Below are positions 27,669 to 37,138 of a DNA stretch of 64,000 nt, piece after piece. Within the stretch, counting starts at the first letter, position 1. Each line of letters begins with the position of its first letter. This DNA is from an uncultured Bacteroidota bacterium (GTDB lineage Bacteria; Bacteroidota; Bacteroidia; Chitinophagales; Chitinophagaceae): contig CAIJXT010000030.1 of NCBI GenBank assembly GCA_903824665.1, positions 1 to 64,000 of the forward strand, written 5' to 3'. A model generated the notes under the pieces. That model had not been told where the DNA came from. It made no database searches and was given only the letters and a program-made list of their open reading frames with translations. Both the position numbers and the translations under genes were made by a program.

Positions 27669-30600
27669 CTAGTTGTTCACCTGTAGCTTGTACACCTCGC
27701 CACGCTGTGTATTTAGTGGTATGCCCAGTGCTTCGTAAATGTAGTCCTGTGCAGTAGTGCGTACGTTCAGCTTGTTTATTTTGGTGTTCGAGCCAGACGG
27801 ATATACCCGGTTGGAAAGGAATACAAAAACCACGCCACTGGCCGGATCAGCCCATACACAGGTTCCGGTAAATCCCTGATGGCCGAAGGATAGTCCACTC
27901 CACCGGTCACCGGTAGGGCCACCATTATCTGCCTCAGGCAGCGGCTTGTCAAAACCAAGTCCTCTGTGACTTATTTTGCTTCCATATGCCGTGAATTTGT
28001 CTATTGTAGCTGGTTTCAGGTATTGCTTGCCGCCATAGGTGCCCTTATTTACCAGCATATGAAATATTGCAGCCACATCGTGCGCCGTGGCAAACAGCCC
28101 GGCATGGCCGCCTACACCACCCAGCATGGCCGCACCGGGATCATGTACATACCCTCTTATCGTTCCAGGTCTGAAAGCCGTTTCTATTTCTGTTGGTGCT
28201 ATTTCTCCCGAGTCGAATTTCCTCAGTGGGTTGTACAGCATTCTTTTCAGGCCCATCGGTTTGTAAAACTCTTCTTCTGCATATTTGTCTATTGCCTTGC
28301 CGGTTATCTGCTTCACGATCTCTGCCATAAAGAAGAAATCGAGGTCACTATACACCATTTTTCCAGCATTGTCCAGCTTGCTCAGATATATGTCGCGCCA
28401 CATTGTATCTATGTAATCGGTGCGCATACATACGTTGCCACTCACTCGGGTACTGAATCCGCTTTGCGGAATATTACGGCACAGTTCCGGGCGTATTTTA
28501 CCGTTCTTATCCAGAACGTCTTTGTAAAAAGGTATCCACCCTTTCAGTCCTGCCTGGTGCAGCAGCAGATCTTTTATTTTCAGGTTGGCTTTGTTTGTGC
28601 CAGCAGCCTGTGGCAAATAATCACCAATAGTTTTTTCCAGATCCAGTTTGCCCTGCTCGTACAGCCGCATCACTGATATCGTTGTTGCAAGCACCTTTGT
28701 GCACGATGCCACATCGTACAGCGTGTTACTGTCTACTTCTTTTTGCTTGTAGTAGTCAAGGTATCCAAACGCTTTGTCGTAAAACACATTGCCATTCCTT
28801 GCTGCCAATATCCTACAGCCCGGAAACACGCCGTCGGCAATGCACCGTGCCATGAACATGTCCAGCCTGGACAGTGCCTCTGGTGCTACCACACCAGCAA
28901 ATGCAGGAAACACTTTTTTCAATGAAGCTGATGGTGCCTTTAGTATCGTCTTGGTAGCAAATGGTGATGGACACACACTCTGCCCCTCTATGCATGCTGT
29001 TACAGGTAGCTTACCCTTTGCCTTCGCTTTCTTCAGCAGTATGTTGGCTACAGCCTTTTCTGTAAGGGTATCATCTTCATACGCTACCATCACAGACCCT
29101 GCTCCACAGAAAAACTGTGTTGCGTAGGCGTTGCCCATAACTACGATCATTACATTGCGCATGCAGCCCGCCTGCTGCAGGAATGCTATCGTTTCCTCGC
29201 TCATGCCATAGTTGCTGCTATGTGTCTGGCTCAGATTATGTACTGCTACTATCACGGTACTGTATTCCATCAGGCTTTCCAGTATTTTCTGCGCATCATC
29301 AGCATTAGCGTGCTTGGGCAGCCACGTCGCCTTTACATTATCAAACCGGTCGTCGAGCATATCATGCAGTGGGGTACTCCCTTCGGCATTAATGCCCACA
29401 TACCCGATACGCATGGCCGTATTCATTTTCTTCAGAATCTGGTTTTCGTCCTTTACTACCGTTATTGCCGATCTTGCCACCCTGCTGCGTATACTGTCTG
29501 TATTTTTGTTGAGGTCATTTACGATATCATAGGGCTCTATATCCTTCCAGTTTGCAAGCCCTGCATCATACTTCGCAGCCAGTATTTTTTTTACACTTGT
29601 TTCCAGCATTGTTTCCGGCAACTGGCTGCTGTCAATTGCAGCCCTGATCTTTGCAATAGCGGCAGGTACATCCTGCGGAAATAGAAGAATATCATTGCCT
29701 GCAGCAAACGCTTTCAGATCAGCTTCACCCGGTGCAAAATATTTCGTCAGCCCCTGCATATTCAGCGCATCCGTTATCACCAGTCCATTGAAGCGCAACT
29801 TGGTTTTCAGCAGTCCTGTCACAGCATTATAAGAAAGTGTGGTAGGCACATGTAGTGTGGTATCCAGCGCGGGTACTTCCAGATGTGCTATCATGACCGC
29901 CTTTACTTTTTCAGCGATCATCTGGCGGAAGGGATATAATTCCACCGAATCGAGCTGTGCTAACGATCGGGTTATGACGGGCAGATCAGAATGAGAGTCC
30001 ACATTCGTATTGCCATGGCCCGGGAAATGTTTGGCACATGCGATAACGCCATTTTTCTGCAGGCCACGTACATAGGCCCTGCCCAGCTTCGATACCCAAA
30101 CTTTTTCTTCGCCAAATGATCTTGAGTTGATCACAGGGTTGGCCGGGTTGTTATTGACATCTACATCGGGTGCAAAGTTGATATGCACACCCAGCCTACG
30201 GCACTGGTCAGCAACAGCCGCGCCCATTTTGAATACCAGCCCTGTATCGCGCGTCGCACCCATCATCATTTGCCGGGGCATTGGTTTCACGCTATCCAGA
30301 CGCATACCCAGACCCCATTCTGCATCCATGCCTATCAGCAACGGCGTCTGCGCCATTCTTTGAAAACGGTTAGTTAGAATCGCCTGTCGCGCGGGTCCGC
30401 CCTGCATAAAAATAAGCCCCCCGATCTGGTGTGCCTGAATCAGACCCGCTATTTTTTCTTCGTTGAAGTTTTTGCCGCCAGAGTATGCAGCAACCATAAA
30501 TAGCTGCCCTATGCGTTCGTCAGTTGTCAGTGTATTGTATACACTGTCAACCCAGCGCGATCTGGCACTGTTGCGTATAGGTTTTTGTCTCGTAAAGTCT

Positions 30601-30674
30601 TGCGCAGTCAACTGAGCCTGTAAGCCCGATACAAACAATACAAACAGCAACGTTTTTCGGAGGGAATTACTCAT
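27669..30674 (-). CDS. Glycoside hydrolase family 3 fused to a serine beta-lactamase-fold domain
   Basis: The 1001-residue protein has a signal peptide (MSNSLRKTLLFVLFVSGLQA, then QLTAQ), so it is periplasmic. Residues about 30-380 are a GH3 domain of the beta-N-acetylglucosaminidase type, with the motif ACAKHFPGHGNTNVDSHSD. A GH3 C-terminal domain follows to about 590. The last 400 residues are a class C beta-lactamase/penicillin-binding fold with SCTK (SxxK), YSDLDFFFM (YxN-like) and GHQGFTGTCVW (HxG). The same fusion is common in Bacteroidota and is linked to peptidoglycan turnover, from GlcNAc-containing muropeptides. I chose the ATG at 30674; an upstream TTG codon exists at 30677. Confidence 0.88.
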   Translation of the reverse strand: MSNSLRKTLLFVLFVSGLQAQLTAQDFTRQKPIRNSARSRWVDSVYNTLTTDERIGQLFMVAAYSGGKNFNEEKIAGLIQAHQIGGLIFMQGGPARQAILTNRFQRMAQTPLLIGMDAEWGLGMRLDSVKPMPRQMMMGATRDTGLVFKMGAAVADQCRRLGVHINFAPDVDVNNNPANPVINSRSFGEEKVWVSKLGRAYVRGLQKNGVIACAKHFPGHGNTNVDSHSDLPVITRSLAQLDSVELYPFRQMIAEKVKAVMIAHLEVPALDTTLHVPTTLSYNAVTGLLKTKLRFNGLVITDALNMQGLTKYFAPGEADLKAFAAGNDILLFPQDVPAAIAKIRAAIDSSQLPETMLETSVKKILAAKYDAGLANWKDIEPYDIVNDLNKNTDSIRSRVARSAITVVKDENQILKKMNTAMRIGYVGINAEGSTPLHDMLDDRFDNVKATWLPKHANADDAQKILESLMEYSTVIVAVHNLSQTHSSNYGMSEETIAFLQQAGCMRNVMIVVMGNAYATQFFCGAGSVMVAYEDDTLTEKAVANILLKKAKAKGKLPVTACIEGQSVCPSPFATKTILKAPSASLKKVFPAFAGVVAPEALSRLDMFMARCIADGVFPGCRILAARNGNVFYDKAFGYLDYYKQKEVDSNTLYDVASCTKVLATTISVMRLYEQGKLDLEKTIGDYLPQAAGTNKANLKIKDLLLHQAGLKGWIPFYKDVLDKNGKIRPELCRNIPQSGFSTRVSGNVCMRTDYIDTMWRDIYLSKLDNAGKMVYSDLDFFFMAEIVKQITGKAIDKYAEEEFYKPMGLKRMLYNPLRKFDSGEIAPTEIETAFRPGTIRGYVHDPGAAMLGGVGGHAGLFATAHDVAAIFHMLVNKGTYGGKQYLKPATIDKFTAYGSKISHRGLGFDKPLPEADNGGPTGDRWSGLSFGHQGFTGTCVWADPASGVVFVFLSNRVYPSGSNTKINKLNVRTTAQDYIYEALGIPLNTQRGEVYKLQVNN

Positions 30675-30678
30675 CAAA

Positions 30679-30686
30679 CAAAATTA
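30679..30686 (-). promoter_or_regulatory. Bacteroidota -7 box (TAATTTTG) for the GH3 fusion gene
   Basis: Exact TAnnTTTG match on the minus strand ending four bases before the ATG at 30674. The position suggests a leaderless or nearly leaderless transcript. Confidence 0.5.
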
Positions 30687-30710
30687 ACCTTAATCATAAA
30701 ATATCCATCA

Positions 30711-30750
30711 CAAAAAATTAACCCCCGGAATATTTATCCGGGGGTTAATT
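30711..30750 (-). terminator. Intrinsic terminator of the second giant Ig-repeat gene
   Basis: A perfect 14-bp stem (AATTAACCCCCGGA with its complement) and a 7-nt loop, followed on the minus strand by six Ts. It lies 33 nt after the stop of the Ig-repeat gene that ends at 30783, and just upstream of the GH3 fusion gene. Confidence 0.85.
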
Positions 30751-30782
30751 ACCTTATAACACATTAATTTTCGGGAGGATGG

Positions 30783-33700
30783 TTATGGCTCGTATACCAA
30801 TCGCACATTTGTAGTAGTGCCATCGTCATTTGTAAACCTGCAAACATACACACCGGCCTTAAGGTCACGGGGCATTTGGATGTCGGCAGTTTTGCCGGCA
30901 ACCTCAAAACGGGTTACCAATCTTCCGTCTATCGTAAACAGATCCAGCATGCCTGATCCTGGTGTTTTTATTGCAAACGTACCGTTTGTTGGGTTAGGGT
31001 AGATGGTGATTGCCGGTTGCTGCACAGTCACATTAGGTCCTGCAGATGCCAGGCAAACTTCTGTGGGTACCACCGTTACCTCATATTCCGCAGTATCCCT
31101 GTTACACATGTTAGACACAATGTACCTGATGATCACCGTACCAGCGTTTCTGCCATATACGGCTCCTGTAGCATTAATAGATGCCAACGATGCATTGTCC
31201 AGGCTCCAGCCCCCAGTCGATACCGTGTTGAACAGCTGTATGGTTTCTTTCTTGCACACCGTGTTAGGTCCGCTTATTACGCCCGGATCAGCAAGTGGGT
31301 TTACCGTAAAGTTTACACTCAGCGTAGTGGATCCGCACAGATTGGTCACAGTATAAGATATGGTTGTTGTTCCTGCGGCCACCGGGGTCACAATACCTGC
31401 AGCCGATATTTTTGCAACACTGGTATCTGTACTCACCCAGCTACCACCGGGCGTCGTGTTCAGCAATGTCCTTGTTGATCCAATACATACCGTTGGGTTG
31501 CCTGCGATAGGTGCGGGTGATGGTAACGGGTTTACATTCACTCTGTGTTTCACAACGCTGGTACCACACAGGTTGGTGGTAGTATATCTTACTGTGTCAA
31601 AACCACCCGCAATTCCGGTCACAACACCTGCTGCGCTTACCGTCACCTTGCCCGTTGTTGTAGCCCATGTGCCGCCAGCCACAGTGGCCGTAAGGGTTAT
31701 GCTGTCTGTCTGGCATACTGCTGTTGCACCAGTTACCAATACCGGAGCTGGTATTGCTTTTATAGTCACAGACTTGGTACTGTAACATCCGGCCGGCATC
31801 ATGTAGGTGATAGTAACGGTGCCCGGAGCGACACCGGTTACAATACCTGTAGCCGGATTGGCTACTGCTATCGTTATATCACTGCTGCTCCAGCTGCCTC
31901 CCGGCGATGTGTTGCTCATTGCAAACGACGGACCAACACACACACTGTCTGGCCCTGTTATTACTGCCGGCAGTGGGTTGATCGTCACTATCGTTGTAGC
32001 CACACAGCCCGTAACCGGCACTGTGTAAGTGATCCTTGTCGTACCAGTTCCAACACTTGTGACCAGGCCAGCTGTGCTGCCGATCGTTGCTACACCCGGT
32101 GTACTGCTTGTCCAGGTGCCGGTCAAAGGCATACTGCTGAGCAATGTGTTTGCACCGATGCAGATGTTGGTTGTACCCGTTATAGCACTTGGTGACGGAT
32201 TTACTGTTACTGCGGTTGTTCTCAGACATCCTGTTGGAAGAGTGTATGAAATCATTGCTGTTCCTATGCTAATACCTGTTACCATACCTGCTGGTGTGCC
32301 GGTTACAGCGGTGGCGTCAGAGCTGCTCCATGAACCGCCCGATGGGCTGCTGGTAAGGTTGATGCTGGCTCCGGTACATACCGCACCTGGTCCGGTTATA
32401 GGCGCTGGCAGCGGCCTTACTGTTACCATCGTAGAACGGTAGCATCCGGTGCTCAGGGTGTACGATATAATTGCTGTGCCGGGTATGATGCCGCCTACAA
32501 CACCAGAACTGATTACCACACCCGCAACAGCCGATGTTGAACTGGTCCAGACACCACCGGGAACAGCGTTGGCCAATGTCGTAGTTCCACCTTCACACAC
32601 AGATGTTGTTCCTGTTATTACTCCAGGCGTAGGATGAACGGTTACAACAGCAACCTGCTTGCAGCTACCGGTTGTTGTGTACGTGATACGTACCGTAGCC
32701 ATAGATTGGCCTGTGACAACACCTGTTGCTGCTACTACTGTTGCTATCGACGAGTTGCCACTATTCCATAGCCCGCCAGACGGTGTGCTGGACAATGTGG
32801 TTGTTGCGGCTACACATACTTCCTGTATACCGGTGATCGGGGTGGGCATTATATTCACGGTCACTTCTGCACTTACATAGCAGCCGGTGGGCAGTGTGTA
32901 GGTCATAATAGCCGTACCAGGTACTAAACCTGTTACTATTCCCGAACTGCCAATCATGGCAATCGAATTATCACTGCTGCTCCATGTGCCACCGCCTGTC
33001 AGATTTACAATCGTGGTCGTAGCGCCTTCGCACACATGTCGCACACCTGTTATTACTGTTGGCTGTGGGTTCACAGTCACAATTGTCGTACGACGGCATC
33101 CCGTAGGCAATGTATAAGAAACAACACCTGTTCCTGCATTCATGCCGGTCACTAATCCGCTTGCAGATCCTACCGCTACCCATGGGCCGGTGCTGCTCCA
33201 GGTTCCGCCTGCATCCGCGTTGGCGAGTGTTGTGGTAAACGTCTTACAAACCACTGCTGTTCCGGTGATCAGTGATGGTAGTGGGTTCACTGTAATGACT
33301 CTTGTCGCCGAGGCATTACCACATCCGTTTGTTCTCGTATAAGATATTGTTGTGGTACCCACTGCAAGTGGCATCACAACACCAGATCCGCTGATGGTTG
33401 CGATAACCAAATTGGATGATGACCACGTGCCGGTGCCTATTGAATTGGTTTGGGTTATGGTGCTGCCCATACACGCTGTAGCTGGTCCTGCTATTGTACC
33501 GGTAGCTGGCACAGTGTTAACTGTTACACCCTTAGTCGCAGAGGCGCTACCGCAGCTGTTGGTTACTGTATACGATATCACAGTCGATCCAGTAGTTATG
33601 CCTGTTACAAATCCCAGCGTGCCTACTGTTGCAACTGCAGTATTAGATGATGTCCAGCTGCCACCGCTGGTGGCATTGAGCAGCAGAATATCGTTCCCTG

Positions 33701-35807
33701 TGCATACTGTGGCGGGTCCGGTTATGGTACCCGCTGTGGGCAGTGCATTAATCGTTATGGTTTGTATCGCTCTGCATCCCGACAAAGTATAGCTGATCCG
33801 TGCAGTGCCCGTGGCAATACCGGCTGTTATGCCCGTTGCCGATCCTACCGTGGCTATTGCAGTGTTACTGCTGCTCCACACGCCGCCTGCCGGTGTGCTC
33901 GTAAGTGTTTCAGAGGTGCCCTGGCAAAAGTCCAATGTTCCGCCAATTGCCGTCGGTACCGCGTTTACAGTTATTGTATGTGTAGCTGTTGCTGTACCAC
34001 ATACCGTTGTAACTGCGTATGATATTGTCGCTGTGCCTGCCGCAATGCCACTCACAACACCCGAAGTGCCTGTAGTGGCTACCGCTACATCTGACGACGA
34101 CCACACACCTCCCGTAGTGCCATCAGTGAGTGTTATGTCACTGCCTGTGCATACAGCTGTCGGTCCGGTTATCGTACCGGCTGCAGGCAATGGATTTATC
34201 GTTACAATCTGGTTGCTGGTGCAGCCTGTAGATGTGTAAACGATGTTGGCAGTTCCGGCTGTTAATCCTGATACTGTACCTGTTGTTGCATTCACGCTGG
34301 CTACAGGTATGTTACTGCTGCTCCATGAGCCACCCGCCGGTGTACTTGCCAGCGTTTCGCTAGATCCTGCGCAGATCGTAAAAGTACCTGTGATTGTCGT
34401 CGGTGTTTGGTTTACAGTCACTATGTGTGTTGCTGCGGCACTGCCACAAGCCACTGTTACGGTATAGGAGATGGTAGTCGTACCGGCTGTCAATCCCGTC
34501 ACTACACCCGATGCGTTTACTGTTGCTCTTGCCACATTCGACGAAGACCAAGAGCCACCAGTACCTGTGTTCGTGAGTGAAATCGTATTTCCCGTACATA
34601 CTGCGCTGGCTCCCGATATAGTCCCTGGCACTGGTGCCAGTCCTACAGATATCACACCTGTGGTGTTACAGCCACCTGCCGCATAGGTTACTACTGTTGT
34701 TCCTACTGTCAGGCCACTCATCACGCCGCTTGTTGCATTTATTGTTGCTACTGCAGCATTGCTGCTGCTCCAGCTTCCGCCAATAGTAGTATTGGTCAGC
34801 GTCGTTGTCGCGCCGGTGCACACTATAAAACTTCCACCTATCAGTGCAGGAGTAGGGTCCACAGTAAATATTACTGTCGTCCGGCACCCTGTTGCCAGTG
34901 TATAGCTGATCAGTGCAGTGCCTGCTCCAGCCCCGCTGATTGCGCCTGCTGTGCCATCTATTGTTACGGTTATATCAGGGCTGCTCCAGGTACCACCAGA
35001 CGGTGTGCTGTTTAACGTTGTTGTCAGTCCCTGGCATACATGCAGTGTGCCGGTTATACCTGTTGGCAGTGGGTTAATGGTTACTGTCTTGGTGGCGGCC
35101 ACTGTTGCGCAGCCGGTGCTCGCTGTGTAGGAAAGGGAAGTTACACCATTTGCAAGACCCGTTAGTGTGCCGGTAGTGCTTATTGTTGCCGCCGTTGTAT
35201 TAGTAGAAGACCATACACCACCTGTGCCCGTTGTCGTGAAAACAGAGTTACTGCCTGCGCACAATTCAGATACACCCGATATTGTTCCCGCTGCCGGTGC
35301 AGGACTTACGGTAACGTTGGTGGTAGTACTGGCAGCTCCGCATCCGTTGTTTGCTGTATACGATATAGTTGTTGTTCCTGTGTTTACGCCGGTCAATATG
35401 CCTGTACCAATCACAATTGTGCCGGTAACAGTATTAGTAGAAATCCACGTTCCACCTGGTATGGTACCTGTCAGTGTTATATCATTACCTATACATACCA
35501 CCGATGGTCCCGAAATGGGGCCGGCATTGGGCGTAGCACTCACTGTTACTACAGCAGTCGAAAAATCAACACCCACCGTGTAGGTTAATTCTGCAGTACC
35601 CGCTGCAATACCGGTTACGACACCGGTTGTTACGTTCACCGTTGCTATGCTTGTTGTGCCACTTGTCCACGCTCCTCCTGGTGTAGTATTGCCAAGTGTA
35701 GTAGTGCCACTGACACAAACATTAAGTGTGCCCGTTACTGGTGTCAGCGCACTGGCTTTGATGGAGATGACGAGTAGACTTAATAATAGTGTAAAAAAAT
35801 TCTTCAT
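30783..35807 (-). CDS. Giant Ig-like-repeat T9SS surface protein (21 repeats)
   Basis: The 1674-residue protein has a signal peptide (MKNFFTLLLSLLVISIKASA) and then 21 Big_2-like Ig repeats of 71-78 residues. Each has a VCxG motif, GGSWSSSN, a VTG..AGTxxISY core and a second cysteine before the strand TVNP. Short repeats (about 72 residues, TGCxxT ending) and long ones (about 77, NxCGxAxAT ending) are mixed; repeats 12-18 are all short and 19-21 all long. The protein ends with a T9SS sorting domain (ITIYPNPTNGTFAIKT, then LKAGVYVCRF). I chose the ATG at 35807 because it opens the signal peptide. It is a probable surface adhesin or stalk. It shares repeat types with the other giant protein. 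Confidence 0.9.
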   Translation of the reverse strand: MKNFFTLLLSLLVISIKASALTPVTGTLNVCVSGTTTLGNTTPGGAWTSGTTSIATVNVTTGVVTGIAAGTAELTYTVGVDFSTAVVTVSATPNAGPISGPSVVCIGNDITLTGTIPGGTWISTNTVTGTIVIGTGILTGVNTGTTTISYTANNGCGAASTTTNVTVSPAPAAGTISGVSELCAGSNSVFTTTGTGGVWSSTNTTAATISTTGTLTGLANGVTSLSYTASTGCATVAATKTVTINPLPTGITGTLHVCQGLTTTLNSTPSGGTWSSPDITVTIDGTAGAISGAGAGTALISYTLATGCRTTVIFTVDPTPALIGGSFIVCTGATTTLTNTTIGGSWSSSNAAVATINATSGVMSGLTVGTTVVTYAAGGCNTTGVISVGLAPVPGTISGASAVCTGNTISLTNTGTGGSWSSSNVARATVNASGVVTGLTAGTTTISYTVTVACGSAAATHIVTVNQTPTTITGTFTICAGSSETLASTPAGGSWSSSNIPVASVNATTGTVSGLTAGTANIVYTSTGCTSNQIVTINPLPAAGTITGPTAVCTGSDITLTDGTTGGVWSSSDVAVATTGTSGVVSGIAAGTATISYAVTTVCGTATATHTITVNAVPTAIGGTLDFCQGTSETLTSTPAGGVWSSSNTAIATVGSATGITAGIATGTARISYTLSGCRAIQTITINALPTAGTITGPATVCTGNDILLLNATSGGSWTSSNTAVATVGTLGFVTGITTGSTVISYTVTNSCGSASATKGVTVNTVPATGTIAGPATACMGSTITQTNSIGTGTWSSSNLVIATISGSGVVMPLAVGTTTISYTRTNGCGNASATRVITVNPLPSLITGTAVVCKTFTTTLANADAGGTWSSTGPWVAVGSASGLVTGMNAGTGVVSYTLPTGCRRTTIVTVNPQPTVITGVRHVCEGATTTIVNLTGGGTWSSSDNSIAMIGSSGIVTGLVPGTAIMTYTLPTGCYVSAEVTVNIMPTPITGIQEVCVAATTTLSSTPSGGLWNSGNSSIATVVAATGVVTGQSMATVRITYTTTGSCKQVAVVTVHPTPGVITGTTSVCEGGTTTLANAVPGGVWTSSTSAVAGVVISSGVVGGIIPGTAIISYTLSTGCYRSTMVTVRPLPAPITGPGAVCTGASINLTSSPSGGSWSSSDATAVTGTPAGMVTGISIGTAMISYTLPTGCLRTTAVTVNPSPSAITGTTNICIGANTLLSSMPLTGTWTSSTPGVATIGSTAGLVTSVGTGTTRITYTVPVTGCVATTIVTINPLPAVITGPDSVCVGPSFAMSNTSPGGSWSSSDITIAVANPATGIVTGVAPGTVTITYMMPAGCYSTKSVTIKAIPAPVLVTGATAVCQTDSITLTATVAGGTWATTTGKVTVSAAGVVTGIAGGFDTVRYTTTNLCGTSVVKHRVNVNPLPSPAPIAGNPTVCIGSTRTLLNTTPGGSWVSTDTSVAKISAAGIVTPVAAGTTTISYTVTNLCGSTTLSVNFTVNPLADPGVISGPNTVCKKETIQLFNTVSTGGWSLDNASLASINATGAVYGRNAGTVIIRYIVSNMCNRDTAEYEVTVVPTEVCLASAGPNVTVQQPAITIYPNPTNGTFAIKTPGSGMLDLFTIDGRLVTRFEVAGKTADIQMPRDLKAGVYVCRFTNDDGTTTNVRLVYEP
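31065..35747 (-). repeat. Tandem Ig-like (Big_2-type) repeats, about 223 nt each
   Basis: Twenty-one in-frame protein repeats of about 74 codons cover nearly the whole mature protein. They are too diverged at DNA level to be a perfect tandem, but recurring stretches such as GGSWSSSN and VTVNP are easy to see. Boundaries are approximate. Confidence 0.85.
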
Positions 35808-36037
35808 ATAAAACCTTTGATAATAAATAAACAATATAGCAATATAGTAAAAAAATCTGCAAATAATTTGTGCTACTGACAAATACACCTCAAAAATACT
35901 TAAAACATCCCATAACATACCTGCACTGATCGTATTACTTTTTGATGTCTTATACACTTTCTCCTTGCTGCAACTGGCAAATGAAAACACAATCCGCTAC
36001 ACAACATCTCATTGATTTCGTACTTTGTGATTAAACC

Positions 36038-37117
36038 ATGCCTTCTATGCCGCACCAACAATTCATGCAGCGATGTATTGCACTCGCACAGAACGCCTCT
36101 GGCTTTACCAGCCCCAACCCCATGGTAGGAGCGGTATTAGTGCATAACGGCAACATCATAAGTGAGGGATGGCACCATTATTATGGGGCTGCACACGCCG
36201 AGGTCAATTGTCTCGATAATCTGCCCGCAGCTTTGAAACACCTGATACCGGAAGCCACCATGTATGTAAATCTGGAACCATGTGCACACTATGGCCTTAC
36301 GCCACCCTGTGCCAATCGTTTGGTTGCAGAGAAGGTGCAACGTGTTGTCATTGCCAACACAGATCCGTTCGCAGAGGTCAACGGCAAGGGTATTGCCATT
36401 TTGCGCCAAAACAATATTGAGGTGGTGACGGGTGTGCAACAGCAGGAGGGGTATTGGCTCAACCGCCGCTTTTTTGCATTCCACACCCGCAAACGCCCCT
36501 ACATAATCCTCAAATGGGCGCAGACACCCGATGGTTTCATCGGCACGCCCAACAAAGGTCCTGTCCGGATAACAGGTGCCGAATGCCAGACGCTTTCACA
36601 TAAATGGCGTACGCAGGAGTCTGCTATTATGGTGGGCTTCACCACTGCGCTCAACGACGATCCGCAACTCACAGCACGCCTGCATACTGGTAAACAACCA
36701 TTGCGGATAGCCATAGATAGAAATAAACTGATACCACACACCCACAATCTGCACAATATTGATGCAGCTACCTGGATTGTCAATGAAACAGATGAAACAG
36801 TCCTTGGAAACGTGCATTACATAAAAGTATCCTTTGATGATGCTTTGTTGAATGCATTACTTGCCAGAATGTATGATGCCCGCTTACTGTCTGTGATTGT
36901 AGAGGGTGGAGCACACCTATTGGAGAGCTTTATAGCCGCAGGTCTCTGGGATGAAGCGCGCATATTTACCGGTGGCCCCGCTCTTAACGAAGGAGTCGCA
37001 GCGCCAATACTTAATGGCGGCACAACGGCATTCTCCACGTCTGTAGGTCAGGATTTATTGCAGGTACAAACCAATCCTGCCAGCGGATTTGTTTACCCGG
37101 TTGGGGCAGACCTGTAA
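36038..37117 (+). CDS. ribD: Bifunctional riboflavin biosynthesis protein RibD
   Basis: The 359-residue protein performs two riboflavin steps: deamination of the diaminopyrimidine from GTP, then reduction of the ribose side chain. The N-terminal deaminase (1-145) has zinc ligands in HAEVNCLDN and in PCAHYGLTPPCANRLV. The C-terminal reductase (from about 150) has RPYIILKWAQTPDGFIG and VEGGAHLLESFI (NADPH region). The length and start are typical. The gene is monocistronic and converges with the aldehyde dehydrogenase with only 21 nt between stops. Confidence 0.96.
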   Translation: MPSMPHQQFMQRCIALAQNASGFTSPNPMVGAVLVHNGNIISEGWHHYYGAAHAEVNCLDNLPAALKHLIPEATMYVNLEPCAHYGLTPPCANRLVAEKVQRVVIANTDPFAEVNGKGIAILRQNNIEVVTGVQQQEGYWLNRRFFAFHTRKRPYIILKWAQTPDGFIGTPNKGPVRITGAECQTLSHKWRTQESAIMVGFTTALNDDPQLTARLHTGKQPLRIAIDRNKLIPHTHNLHNIDAATWIVNETDETVLGNVHYIKVSFDDALLNALLARMYDARLLSVIVEGGAHLLESFIAAGLWDEARIFTGGPALNEGVAAPILNGGTTAFSTSVGQDLLQVQTNPASGFVYPVGADL

Positions 37118-37138
37118 CTGCTTTCCGGATACAGACTG

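Noticed and set aside
31003..35583. Many plus-strand open frames of 60-216 codons opposite the Ig-repeat gene
   Set aside because: All mirror the repeats of the minus-strand gene and contain no independent motif or start signal.
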